A stretch of DNA of 49,462 bases from an uncultured Denitrobacterium sp. (GTDB lineage Bacteria > Actinomycetota > Coriobacteriia > Coriobacteriales > Eggerthellaceae): positions 1 through 49,462 of the forward strand of contig CAJOOG010000004.1 of NCBI GenBank assembly GCA_905236045.1. The letters run 5' to 3'. The position numbers were made by a program, and so were the translations under genes. Under the pieces are notes generated by a model that ran no database searches, was not told the origin of the DNA, and saw only the letters and a program-made list of their open reading frames with translations. This document shows positions 18,256 through 25,004 of the stretch, one piece after another (position 1 is the stretch's first letter; each line of letters starts with the position of its first letter).

Positions 18256-18261
18256 TATAGT
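18256..18261 (+). promoter_or_regulatory. Putative -10 element (TATAGT) of the HD-GYP gene
   Basis: TATAGT lies just inside the longest possible reading frame (from ATG 18250). This argues that translation begins downstream, at ATG 18304. The -35 (TTTCAC/TTCACC near 18231) is weak. Confidence 0.45.
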
Positions 18262-18303
18262 TGGGGCGTAAGGAGAACGCTTGCTCGTCAGTGCAGGAGC
18301 CGG

Positions 18304-20424
18304 ATGGAAAAATCAATCGCAAGAAAATGTCTCCCCGCTCCGCTGCGGGCCATCCTCCTTGTCGCCGTGGGCCTCGTGCTGAACATCCTGCCCGCGCAGC
18401 TTCTGGCCCACCTCGCGCCGGAGGGCGTCCCTCTCTACCTCGACTGCTTCGGCACCGTCCTCTCCACGATGGTGGGCGGGCTGCTGCCGGGCGTTCTGGT
18501 GGGGTTCGGCACGAACATCCTCATGGGCGTCGCCGCCATCGATAACATCTACTATTGCGCGGTCAACGTGCTCATCGCCGTGGGCACGGCCTTCTTCTTT
18601 CACCGCGGCTACATGAAGACGGTCCCCAAGACGATTATAACGATCGTCGTCATCGGGTTCATCGGCGGCTCTACCAGCTTTGTGCTCACCTGGTTCCTGA
18701 ACGGACGCGACATCGGTTCGGGCGTCGGCAGCGACATGGCCATGTGGCTCGTGGGCCTCGGCTTGCAGCCCCGCTTGCTGGCGCTGTTCTTGGCAGACTT
18801 CGCCGTGAACATCTTCGACAAAGGCATCGTCATCGTGCTCTCCATGCTGGCCTATCGCCTGCTGCCCGCGGACTTCATCCGGGGCTATGTGGAGCTCTTC
18901 GCTCTGGAGGAAAACGGCAGCACCACGGCGTATCGCAGCCTTTTGAACCAATCGCTGCTGCGCAAGGTGGTGTTCATGCTGCTCGGGTCGGAGGCGGTGC
19001 TCTTCGTCGTCGTCCTGGTGGTGTGCTTCTATCAATTCCAGGGGACCAATGTCGATTCCTATACCGACATAGCGCAGAGCGCGACCAATCTGGAGGCGAC
19101 CATCGTCGATGCCAACGAGGTGGAGGCTTACCTGGCGGAAGGCGAGCAGGCGCTCGGGTATACGAAGGTGAAACAGCAGCTCGAAGACGTGCGGGATTCC
19201 TTCACGGATCTCGAATACGTTTATGTGTATCGCTTCGAGGAAGACGGCGTCCATGTGGTTTTCGACCTCGACTCTTACGACGAGGAGGGCAACCTGGAGG
19301 TCGAAGGCTATGCGCCCGGTGATGTCTTTCCCTTCGACGAATCCTTCAAGGAAATGGTGCCCGCGCTCTTGGCGGGTGAAGAAATCGACCCCATCATAAC
19401 CGACGACACCTACGGTTGGCTGCTGACGGCCTACAAGCCCATCGCCGACGATACGGGCAAGGTGCAGGCGTATGTGTGCGCGGACATTTCCATGGAGGAC
19501 CTGCAGCTCGAGGAGCGGGCCTTCATAGTGAGGCTCCTCTACATCCTGCTGGGCGCCTCCATCGTCGTCCTAGCGGTCTCGATTTATCATGCCGATCGGC
19601 ATCTGGTGCGCCCCATCAATGCCATGGAGAAGGCGGCGTCGGATTTCGCCTTCGGCAGCGAGGACGAACAGGAACGCAGCCTGCGTCACATCCACGGACT
19701 CAATATCGATTCGCAGGACGAGATAGAGAAGCTCTACCACGCGCTCTCCAAGCTGGCCTCGGATTCGACCGAGCAGATTGGCAAGATCCGCTCCGATGCG
19801 GAGACCATAACCCGCATGCAGGAGGCCATCATCATGGACTTCGCCAGCATGGTGGAGGCGCGCGACAAGTGCACCGGGGACCACATCAAGAAGACCTCGG
19901 AGTACGTGGACCTCATAACTCGGGAGATGCTGAAGGAGGGCGTCTACCCCGACGAGCTGACGCCCGAGATCGCCCACAACATGGTGCGCTCGGCGCCGCT
20001 GCACGACGTGGGCAAGATAAAGATTTCCGACACGCTGCTGAACAAGCCCGGGCGTTTGACCGACGAGGAATTCGAGATAATGAAGACCCACACGACGGAG
20101 GGGCGCAACATCTTGTCGGAGACGTTGGTGAGCACCTCCGACATAGGCTATCTGAGCGATTCGATCGACATGGCCTATTGTCACCATGAATGGTGGGATG
20201 GCTCGGGCTACCCGCGGGGCATCGCCGGCGAGGAGATTCCCTTGTCCGCCCGCGTGATGGCCGTGGCCGATGTGTTCGACGCGCTCGTCTCGCGCCGCAG
20301 CTACAAAGACCCGTTCCCGTTCGACAAGGCCGTGGATATAATCCGCGAGGAGACGGGCACGCACTTCGACCCCAAGGTGGCGGGGGCCTTCCTGAGCATA
20401 GTGGAGGATCTGCGCCCGGAGTAG
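18304..20424 (+). CDS. Membrane HD-GYP domain protein, putative cyclic-di-GMP phosphodiesterase
   Basis: 706 residues from ATG 18304, preceded by AGGAG with 4-base spacing; ATG 18250 lies upstream of the -10 box and is rejected. Residues 12-200 hold six or so membrane helices resembling an ECF-transporter S-component/MASE-like sensor. Another helix lies near 227-250, a probable extracellular sensor domain at about 255-400, then a helix at 405-428 and a HAMP-like linker. The C-terminal HD-GYP domain (about 500-706) has L-H-D-V-G-K near 567, the paired histidines C-H-H-E, and D-G-S-G-Y-P near 633. All metal ligands visible at these positions are present, so it should be active on c-di-GMP. The double sensor region is unusual. 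Confidence 0.9.
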   Translation: MEKSIARKCLPAPLRAILLVAVGLVLNILPAQLLAHLAPEGVPLYLDCFGTVLSTMVGGLLPGVLVGFGTNILMGVAAIDNIYYCAVNVLIAVGTAFFFHRGYMKTVPKTIITIVVIGFIGGSTSFVLTWFLNGRDIGSGVGSDMAMWLVGLGLQPRLLALFLADFAVNIFDKGIVIVLSMLAYRLLPADFIRGYVELFALEENGSTTAYRSLLNQSLLRKVVFMLLGSEAVLFVVVLVVCFYQFQGTNVDSYTDIAQSATNLEATIVDANEVEAYLAEGEQALGYTKVKQQLEDVRDSFTDLEYVYVYRFEEDGVHVVFDLDSYDEEGNLEVEGYAPGDVFPFDESFKEMVPALLAGEEIDPIITDDTYGWLLTAYKPIADDTGKVQAYVCADISMEDLQLEERAFIVRLLYILLGASIVVLAVSIYHADRHLVRPINAMEKAASDFAFGSEDEQERSLRHIHGLNIDSQDEIEKLYHALSKLASDSTEQIGKIRSDAETITRMQEAIIMDFASMVEARDKCTGDHIKKTSEYVDLITREMLKEGVYPDELTPEIAHNMVRSAPLHDVGKIKISDTLLNKPGRLTDEEFEIMKTHTTEGRNILSETLVSTSDIGYLSDSIDMAYCHHEWWDGSGYPRGIAGEEIPLSARVMAVADVFDALVSRRSYKDPFPFDKAVDIIREETGTHFDPKVAGAFLSIVEDLRPE

Positions 20425-20460
20425 TACGGGTAGCGCGAACTCGCATTCGCGGGGCACGGC

Positions 20461-20489
20461 TTACAAACGAGGCCGTGTCTTGGTATCAT
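20461..20489 (+). promoter_or_regulatory. Promoter of the His/Gly/Met-rich protein gene
   Basis: TTACAA at 20461-20466 and TATCAT at 20484-20489 with 17-base spacing. A small inverted repeat (TTATCC at 20497-20502, GGATAA at 20511-20516) lies at the start of the leader and could be an operator. Confidence 0.6.
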
Positions 20490-20546
20490 GGGGCAGTTAT
20501 CCCGTCCTGCGGATAATCCCGTTCGACCATGAGATAGGAGTACGGT

Positions 20547-21194
20547 ATGGCCGAAGAAAACGAAGTGGAGAAAGAGGAACTGGAGCTTCCCGCCGAGGAA
20601 GAAGTGGAAGCGCCCGAAGAAGAGGAAGCTGAAGGTTCCGCGGCGGAAGAAGGCTATGGCGGCCCGCACGGCTACGGCCACCCGGGCTCCCACGGTTATG
20701 GGCACGGCGGCCCTCACGGCTATGGGCATCCGCACCCCGGCCCGCACGGCTACGGCCACCCGGGCCCCCACGGCGCCCCGCACCCCGGCCCGCACGGCTA
20801 CGGTGCCCCGCACCCCGGCCCTCACGGTTACGGTGCCCCGCACGGCGGCCCGCAGGGTTGCCCCCCGATGCCCCCGATGGGCGGTATGCCGATGATGTAC
20901 ATGCCGGTGATAATGATGATGCCCGTGCCCATGATGGGAATGCCTTCGATGGGAATGCCCCCGATGGGCGGCCCCAAGCCGCACGGCTACGGCCACGGCG
21001 GCCCGCACGGCGGCCCGCACCCCCACGGCTGCGGTCACGGTGCGCATGGCGGTAAGCCGGAAGGTTACGGCAAGGGCCCGCACGGAGGCCATCCCGGGCC
21101 CAAGCCCGAGGGCTACGCGCACGGCTACGGCCACGGCGGCCCGCACGGCGGACCCAAGCCCGAGGGCTATACGCCGGGCAACTACGGCGCCTAG
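20547..21194 (+). CDS. Low-complexity His/Gly/Pro/Tyr-rich protein with Met-rich core, function unknown
   Basis: 215 residues; ATG 20547 has TAGGAG 6 bases upstream and its own promoter. Three parts are visible. Residues 1-36 are strongly acidic (Glu-rich). Residues 37-108 are repeats built on G-P-H-G-Y-G-H-P. Residues about 110-145 are a Met/Pro core (P-P-M-G-G-M-P-M-M-Y-M-P and similar). Residues 146-215 return to H-G-Y-G-H-G-G-P and P-K-P-E-G-Y units. There is no signal peptide or membrane span, and only two cysteines. Abundant His suggests binding of Ni, Co, Zn or Cu. Met-Pro clusters could bind Cu(I) or drive self-association. The protein may be disordered and condensate-forming. No family is recognised. 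A terminator follows, so it is a single-gene unit. Confidence 0.75.
   Translation: MAEENEVEKEELELPAEEEVEAPEEEEAEGSAAEEGYGGPHGYGHPGSHGYGHGGPHGYGHPHPGPHGYGHPGPHGAPHPGPHGYGAPHPGPHGYGAPHGGPQGCPPMPPMGGMPMMYMPVIMMMPVPMMGMPSMGMPPMGGPKPHGYGHGGPHGGPHPHGCGHGAHGGKPEGYGKGPHGGHPGPKPEGYAHGYGHGGPHGGPKPEGYTPGNYGA
20640..21180 (+). repeat. Imperfect coding repeats (GPHGYG units)
   Basis: A variable-length run of GC-rich repeats encoding G-P-H-G-Y-G or near variants, about a dozen copies in two blocks (20660-20850 and 20980-21175) split by the Met-rich segment. The repeats drift at third positions, which suggests protein-level selection rather than very recent expansion. Confidence 0.8.
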
Positions 21195-21213
21195 CGTCCC
21201 GCCCGAAAGGTCA

Positions 21214-21247
21214 GGCGCTCCCGTCGCGAGCGGGGGCGCCTTCTTTC
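21214..21247 (+). terminator. Rho-independent terminator after the His/Met-rich gene
   Basis: GGCGCTCCCG (21214-21223) pairs with CGGGGGCGCC (21231-21240) with one T-G wobble. A 7-base loop and a pyrimidine/T-rich tail follow. It abuts the next gene start. Confidence 0.8.
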
Positions 21248-21254
21248 TGCGCCT

Positions 21255-22109
21255 ATGATAGAGCCTAGAACAGCAACGGAATGCCTTAGCCTGTGCGAGC
21301 TTCCCCTCGCCTGGGCGGACCGCCTGCTGGAGCGTTACGCGCCCCCGAGCTGCAAACGCGTCTATATCGGGTCGTCGTTCTGCCCCCAGGCTTTCCTGCT
21401 TGCCACCGCGGAGCGGGTGCGTCGTCTGGCGGACCGTTGCCGAGAAGGCGGCATGGCCCTCACCTTGGTGCTGCCCATAGTTCCTCAGGGGCTTCTGCGG
21501 CAAGTCGAAGAGCGTGCCGCAGAGCTCGTCGAGCAAGCGGAAGGCACCATCGACGAGGTAACGGTGAACGACTACGGCGCGTTCATGAAATGGGGGAGCA
21601 TCGCGCAGGAGAGCGGCGGAAAGCTTCACCTTAATCTGGGGCGCCTGATCGGGAAGGACACGCGCGACCCCCGCGACCCCGATTATCCGCATATCTCCTA
21701 TCGGCCTCAGCTGCTCCAGGCGGACGCCTGGGGAGGAACGCACCTCGACCGGCTGTTGCAGACGCAGCCGATTGCAGGATTGGAACTGGATCCCACACAC
21801 GCGCTATTGGATTTGTCGTCGCTGCCTGCGGGCATCGAGCCGGCGCTGTACGGTCCCCTGTGTTATCAGTCCACGGGCCAAATCTGCGAGTTCGCCTCCA
21901 TCGGGCTGCTCGAGGAAGAGAAATTCCGTCCGAACGCCCCCTGCAAGCGGCAATGCCTGCGCAATGCCATCCGCTATACGGGCGCGAGCGGAGTGGAGTA
22001 TTGCAAGCTCGGTCGCACGATGTGGTTCGACCCCGATTGGCGGACGCAGGTCGTGGGCGTGCCCTCTCTTCGCCGTGTTAACGCTCCGCTCTTGGAGGTG
22101 CTGGGCTGA
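21255..22109 (+). CDS. U32-family-like protein (UbiV-like partner candidate)
   Basis: 284 residues from ATG 21255. The start is uncertain: no ribosome-binding site is visible, and TATGAT (21254-21259) overlaps the ATG as a possible -10 box. The sequence suggests a TIM-barrel U32-type fold: R-V-Y-I-G-S-S-F near 36 and D-E-V-T-V-N-D-Y near 97. Conserved-looking cysteines occur in P-L-C, I-C-E, P-C-K-R-Q-C and Y-C-K-L. Such a set can bind a [4Fe-4S] cluster, as in UbiV and RlhA. It overlaps the following U32 gene by one base (TGATG), so the proteins are likely made together. In proteobacteria UbiU and UbiV act as a pair in O2-independent hydroxylation. Whether this pair does so is inference. Confidence 0.65.
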   Translation: MIEPRTATECLSLCELPLAWADRLLERYAPPSCKRVYIGSSFCPQAFLLATAERVRRLADRCREGGMALTLVLPIVPQGLLRQVEERAAELVEQAEGTIDEVTVNDYGAFMKWGSIAQESGGKLHLNLGRLIGKDTRDPRDPDYPHISYRPQLLQADAWGGTHLDRLLQTQPIAGLELDPTHALLDLSSLPAGIEPALYGPLCYQSTGQICEFASIGLLEEEKFRPNAPCKRQCLRNAIRYTGASGVEYCKLGRTMWFDPDWRTQVVGVPSLRRVNAPLLEVLG

Positions 22110-23122
22110 TGGGCGCACCGCTGGTACCGCTGAACGACTTAACGCAGATCGACCGCTATATAGCGGCGGGTGCGGAAGAGCTCTACATGGGCTTTTACGA
22201 CCCGTCGTGGAATGCCGCGTTCGGCCCCTACGCGGACCTGAACCGCATGTCGGGTTTCGGGACGGAGGCCAACGCCTACACGCTCGAGAACGTCATGTGG
22301 GCGGCGGGCGCCGTGGCGGCACGCGGCAGGAGGCTCTACGTTACCTTCAACACCGCGGCCTACGGGGCAGACAAGTCCGGGTGCGTGGTGCGATATTTCT
22401 CTTTGCTGGCCAGCACGGGCGCGGCGGGCGTCATCCTCTCCGGACCGGAGTTCATGGATGCGGCGAAGGAATGCGGCCTGCAGGTGGTGGCTTCTACCAT
22501 GTGCGCCGTCTACAACCACCAAATTGCCGCCTTCTATCGGGACTGCGGCGCGGATCGCATTATCTTGCCGCGCGATCTTTCCCTGGCGGACATCCGTGCG
22601 ATCGTCGACGGCCTCGCGCAAACCGCTCCCGAGGGAGCAGCCCCCATGGAGTACGAGGTCTTCTGCATGCGGAACGGGTGCGTCTTCAGCGACTCGCATT
22701 GTCTGGGTATGCACGGCATGGGGAGGGGTGCGCTCTGCGGTGAGATTCGCGTCGGGGCTCGCAAGCTACGCAGCTCGCAGGATGTGGGGGCCCTGCGCGA
22801 GAACTCCGACGTGTGGTGTCGTAGCTTTCACACGCACGCATGTGGACTGTGCGCCCTGTGGGACTTCGAGCAGATGGGCATAAGCGCTTATAAGGTGGTC
22901 GGCCGAGGGGACATGAGCGATGCGATTGCCGAGGACACGCAGCTGATTACCGACGAACTGGCGATAGCGCGCAACTGCTCGACGCGCGAGGAATATCTGC
23001 GGCGCATGCGGCCGCATCCCTACGCCGAGCAGGTATGCGTGCGGGGGCTGAATTGCTACTATCCGGAATCGAGGCGCGTTGTCGGTGACGGTGCCGAGGA
23101 CGCGCCGTCGGAAGGCGGCTGA
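22109..23122 (+). CDS. U32-family protein (UbiU/RlhA-like)
   Basis: 337 residues. The N-terminal half is a U32 TIM barrel: A-G-A-E-E-L-Y-M-G near 21, G-A-A-G-V-I-L-S near 107, and D-R-I-I-L-P-R-D near 149. The family signature is present in altered form: Y-E-V-F-C-M-R-N-G-C-V-F-S-x-x-H-C, with further cysteines at G-A-L-C, V-W-C and A-C-G-L-C. These could hold one or two iron-sulfur clusters. U32 enzymes were named collagenases, but several are tRNA/rRNA or quinone hydroxylation factors. It is coupled to the upstream gene by a one-base overlap; a moeA gene follows after 57 bases. Confidence 0.82.
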   Translation: MGAPLVPLNDLTQIDRYIAAGAEELYMGFYDPSWNAAFGPYADLNRMSGFGTEANAYTLENVMWAAGAVAARGRRLYVTFNTAAYGADKSGCVVRYFSLLASTGAAGVILSGPEFMDAAKECGLQVVASTMCAVYNHQIAAFYRDCGADRIILPRDLSLADIRAIVDGLAQTAPEGAAPMEYEVFCMRNGCVFSDSHCLGMHGMGRGALCGEIRVGARKLRSSQDVGALRENSDVWCRSFHTHACGLCALWDFEQMGISAYKVVGRGDMSDAIAEDTQLITDELAIARNCSTREEYLRRMRPHPYAEQVCVRGLNCYYPESRRVVGDGAEDAPSEGG

Positions 23123-23179
23123 CCCGCGACCTGCGCAGTCGCCCGCCCGACCAAATGGAATAAGAGAAGGAGACCAGCC

Positions 23180-24580
23180 ATGCGCGATCATTCGGAACAC
23201 ATCGAGCTCAAGCGCGAAGAAGCTGTGGCGAAGCTGCTGGAAATCGCCGACTTTCACCCCAAGGCCGAGACCGTGGACCTCCACGACGCGCTTGGTCGCG
23301 TGACCGCCCGCACCTGTACGTCCAAGCAGGACATTCCCAATGCTCTTACCGCGCAGATGGACGGCATCGCAGTGCGTTTCGCGGACTTCGCCGAAGGCAT
23401 GCCCGACACGAGCGATTGGGAATGCGGCCGCGAATTCGATTGGGCCAACACCGGCACGGCCATGCCCGAGGGCTTCGACACCGAAATAGCCATCGAGCAG
23501 GTGGAATTCGACGATGAAGAGCATCCGAGAATCCAAACCGCCCCCGAGCGGGAAGGCCAGTCGTGCACGCCCCGCGGCGCCAGCATCCACGAGGGCGAGA
23601 AGGTGCTGCCGGCCCGCACCAGGCTGACGCCCGCGAAGGTGGCGCTGCTGGGAACCTGCGGCTACGCCCAGGTGGAGGTCGTGCGCAAGCCTCGCGTGGT
23701 CTTCATCCCCACGGGCGACGAACTGGTCGAAATCGGCCAATCGCCGCAAATCGGCAAGACGTTCGAAACCAACGGCATCCTACTCGAGGGCAAGCTGCGC
23801 CTGTGGGGCGCCGAGCCGGTAATCTACCCCTGTCTGCCCGACGATTGGAATCGGATTCGCGGAGCCGTCTTGCGTGCTTGCGACGAAGCCGACGTGGTGG
23901 CCATCAACGCAGGGTCATCGAAGGGATCGAAGGACTTCACCATGGAGATCCTCGAGGAGATAGGCACGGTGTACTGTCACGAGACCAATCATGGCCCCGG
24001 GCGTCATTCGAGCGTCTCGAGCGTTAACGGCACTCCGGTCGTGGGCATTTCCGGGCCGCCGATGGGCTGCGAGATAACGGCGGATTGGTACCTGAAGCCG
24101 CTGGTGGATCTGTATCTGCTGGGCAAGTCGGAGCCAGTGCGCACCGTGGTGGCCACACTGGCGGAGGACTTGGTGCCGCATGACGAAGATGACCCGCTGT
24201 GGGTGCCTGCAGGCGAAGGGGAATGGGCCTGGAACGGCTGGCAGGGGGAGCCGCACCCGAAGATGGTGATGAACGTGTGCTACGTACGCGCAGGGCTGGC
24301 CTTTGGCTGCAGAATGTGTCCGCGTCGCGAGAATTGTCCCTACGGCAATATGCACCCCCACCCTTGGGACCCCGAGCCCGCATTCCGCGTAACGCGCCCT
24401 GTCGTGTTGGAGCCCGGCCCCGACGGGCTCGTGGCGCGTCCGGCTCGAGGGAAGACGGGTCTGAACCTAGAAGGCATCGACAACGCGGACGGCTATGTGT
24501 GCGAGCCGCCCGACCAGCTCCCGCACCTTAGGGAGGGCGCACGCGTGAAAGTGCAGGTGCGCTTTCCCTACAAGCACTGA
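23180..24580 (+). CDS. moeA: MoeA-like molybdopterin molybdenumtransferase with C-terminal cysteine cluster
   Basis: 466 residues. ATG 23180 has GAAGGAGA about 8 bases upstream. MoeA inserts molybdate (or tungstate) into adenylylated molybdopterin. Domain I/II landmarks are L-H-D-A-L-G-R-V near 36 and the substrate loop around Q-M-D-G-I-A-V. Domain III has P-T-G-D-E-L-V near 182 and N-A-G-S-S-K-G-S-K-D-F near 249, the latter replacing the common GGxSxGxxD form. The C-terminal region contains C377-x2-C380-x5-C386 followed by H-P-H-P, not a standard part of MoeA. This may be a Zn or Fe-S site. Mo regulator and molbindin genes lie 3-4 kb downstream. Confidence 0.88.
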   Translation: MRDHSEHIELKREEAVAKLLEIADFHPKAETVDLHDALGRVTARTCTSKQDIPNALTAQMDGIAVRFADFAEGMPDTSDWECGREFDWANTGTAMPEGFDTEIAIEQVEFDDEEHPRIQTAPEREGQSCTPRGASIHEGEKVLPARTRLTPAKVALLGTCGYAQVEVVRKPRVVFIPTGDELVEIGQSPQIGKTFETNGILLEGKLRLWGAEPVIYPCLPDDWNRIRGAVLRACDEADVVAINAGSSKGSKDFTMEILEEIGTVYCHETNHGPGRHSSVSSVNGTPVVGISGPPMGCEITADWYLKPLVDLYLLGKSEPVRTVVATLAEDLVPHDEDDPLWVPAGEGEWAWNGWQGEPHPKMVMNVCYVRAGLAFGCRMCPRRENCPYGNMHPHPWDPEPAFRVTRPVVLEPGPDGLVARPARGKTGLNLEGIDNADGYVCEPPDQLPHLREGARVKVQVRFPYKH

Positions 24581-24657
24581 CGCTCGGCTGGCCGGGCGGC
24601 GGGCAGCCAGCCGCCCCCGCCCCCCGCCCGTGCCGCCGGGTTACGGCCGGAGGGGCG

Positions 24658-24663
24658 TACAAT
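24658..24663 (+). promoter_or_regulatory. Putative -10 element (TACAAT)
   Basis: TACAAT 39 bases upstream of the small-protein ATG at 24702, after a GC-rich dyad at 24585-24613 (CGGCTGGC with GCCAGCCG, no T tract). The small-protein/GH30 pair may therefore be transcribed separately from moeA. Confidence 0.4.
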
Positions 24664-24701
24664 GTCGACGGGGATGGATCTGCGAAAAGAGAGGAACCGG
24701 C

Positions 24702-24998
24702 ATGGTCGACGGAACATACGATGTGCGGATTCGCATCCCGCTCCTGGGTGCTCAGAAGGCGGTAGCGCAGTTGACGACCGAAGGCGAGGAGCTGCGGGTG
24801 CAAGTCGAGCATGAGGGGCGGACCGAGAGCACGGTCGGCACTGCGACCGGGAAACGCTTCCGCTTCTCCGGCCAGCTCGATGTCCCCACGGGTTCGCTTT
24901 CTTGCGATATCGAGGGCGAGATAACGCCTGATGGTCTCCTGAAGGGCCGCTGTCGCACGAATGTGGGCACCTTCCGCATAACGGGAACGCGCAGGTGA
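24702..24998 (+). CDS. Small beta-rich protein, putative lipocalin-like fold
   Basis: 98 residues from ATG 24702 (AGAGG 7-11 bases upstream). The whole chain is predicted as alternating beta strands: G-T-Y-D-V-R-I-R-I-P-L-L-G, then E-G-D/E repeats, ending F-R-I-T-G-T-R-R. From memory it resembles a small domain (G-x-Y-D-v-x-i-x-t-P-x-G ... G-x-f-x-f-x-G-x-R) that occurs alone or at the C-terminus of flavin-dependent oxidoreductases. No enzyme residues stand out. It is 6 bases from the GH30 gene and likely co-transcribed. Function unknown. Confidence 0.7.
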   Translation: MVDGTYDVRIRIPLLGAQKAVAQLTTEGEELRVQVEHEGRTESTVGTATGKRFRFSGQLDVPTGSLSCDIEGEITPDGLLKGRCRTNVGTFRITGTRR

Positions 24999-25004
24999 GG
25001 CAAT

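Noticed and set aside
18250-18303. Upstream ATG 18250 as start of the HD-GYP gene
   Set aside because: A TATAGT -10 element lies inside this stretch, and ATG 18304 has its own AGGAG.
20640-21180. CRISPR-like repeats
   Set aside because: The repeats are coding, vary in length, have no unique spacers and drift at codon third positions.
24585-24613. Terminator after moeA
   Set aside because: The CGGCTGGC/GCCAGCCG hairpin lacks any T tract, so it is mentioned only as a weak dyad.
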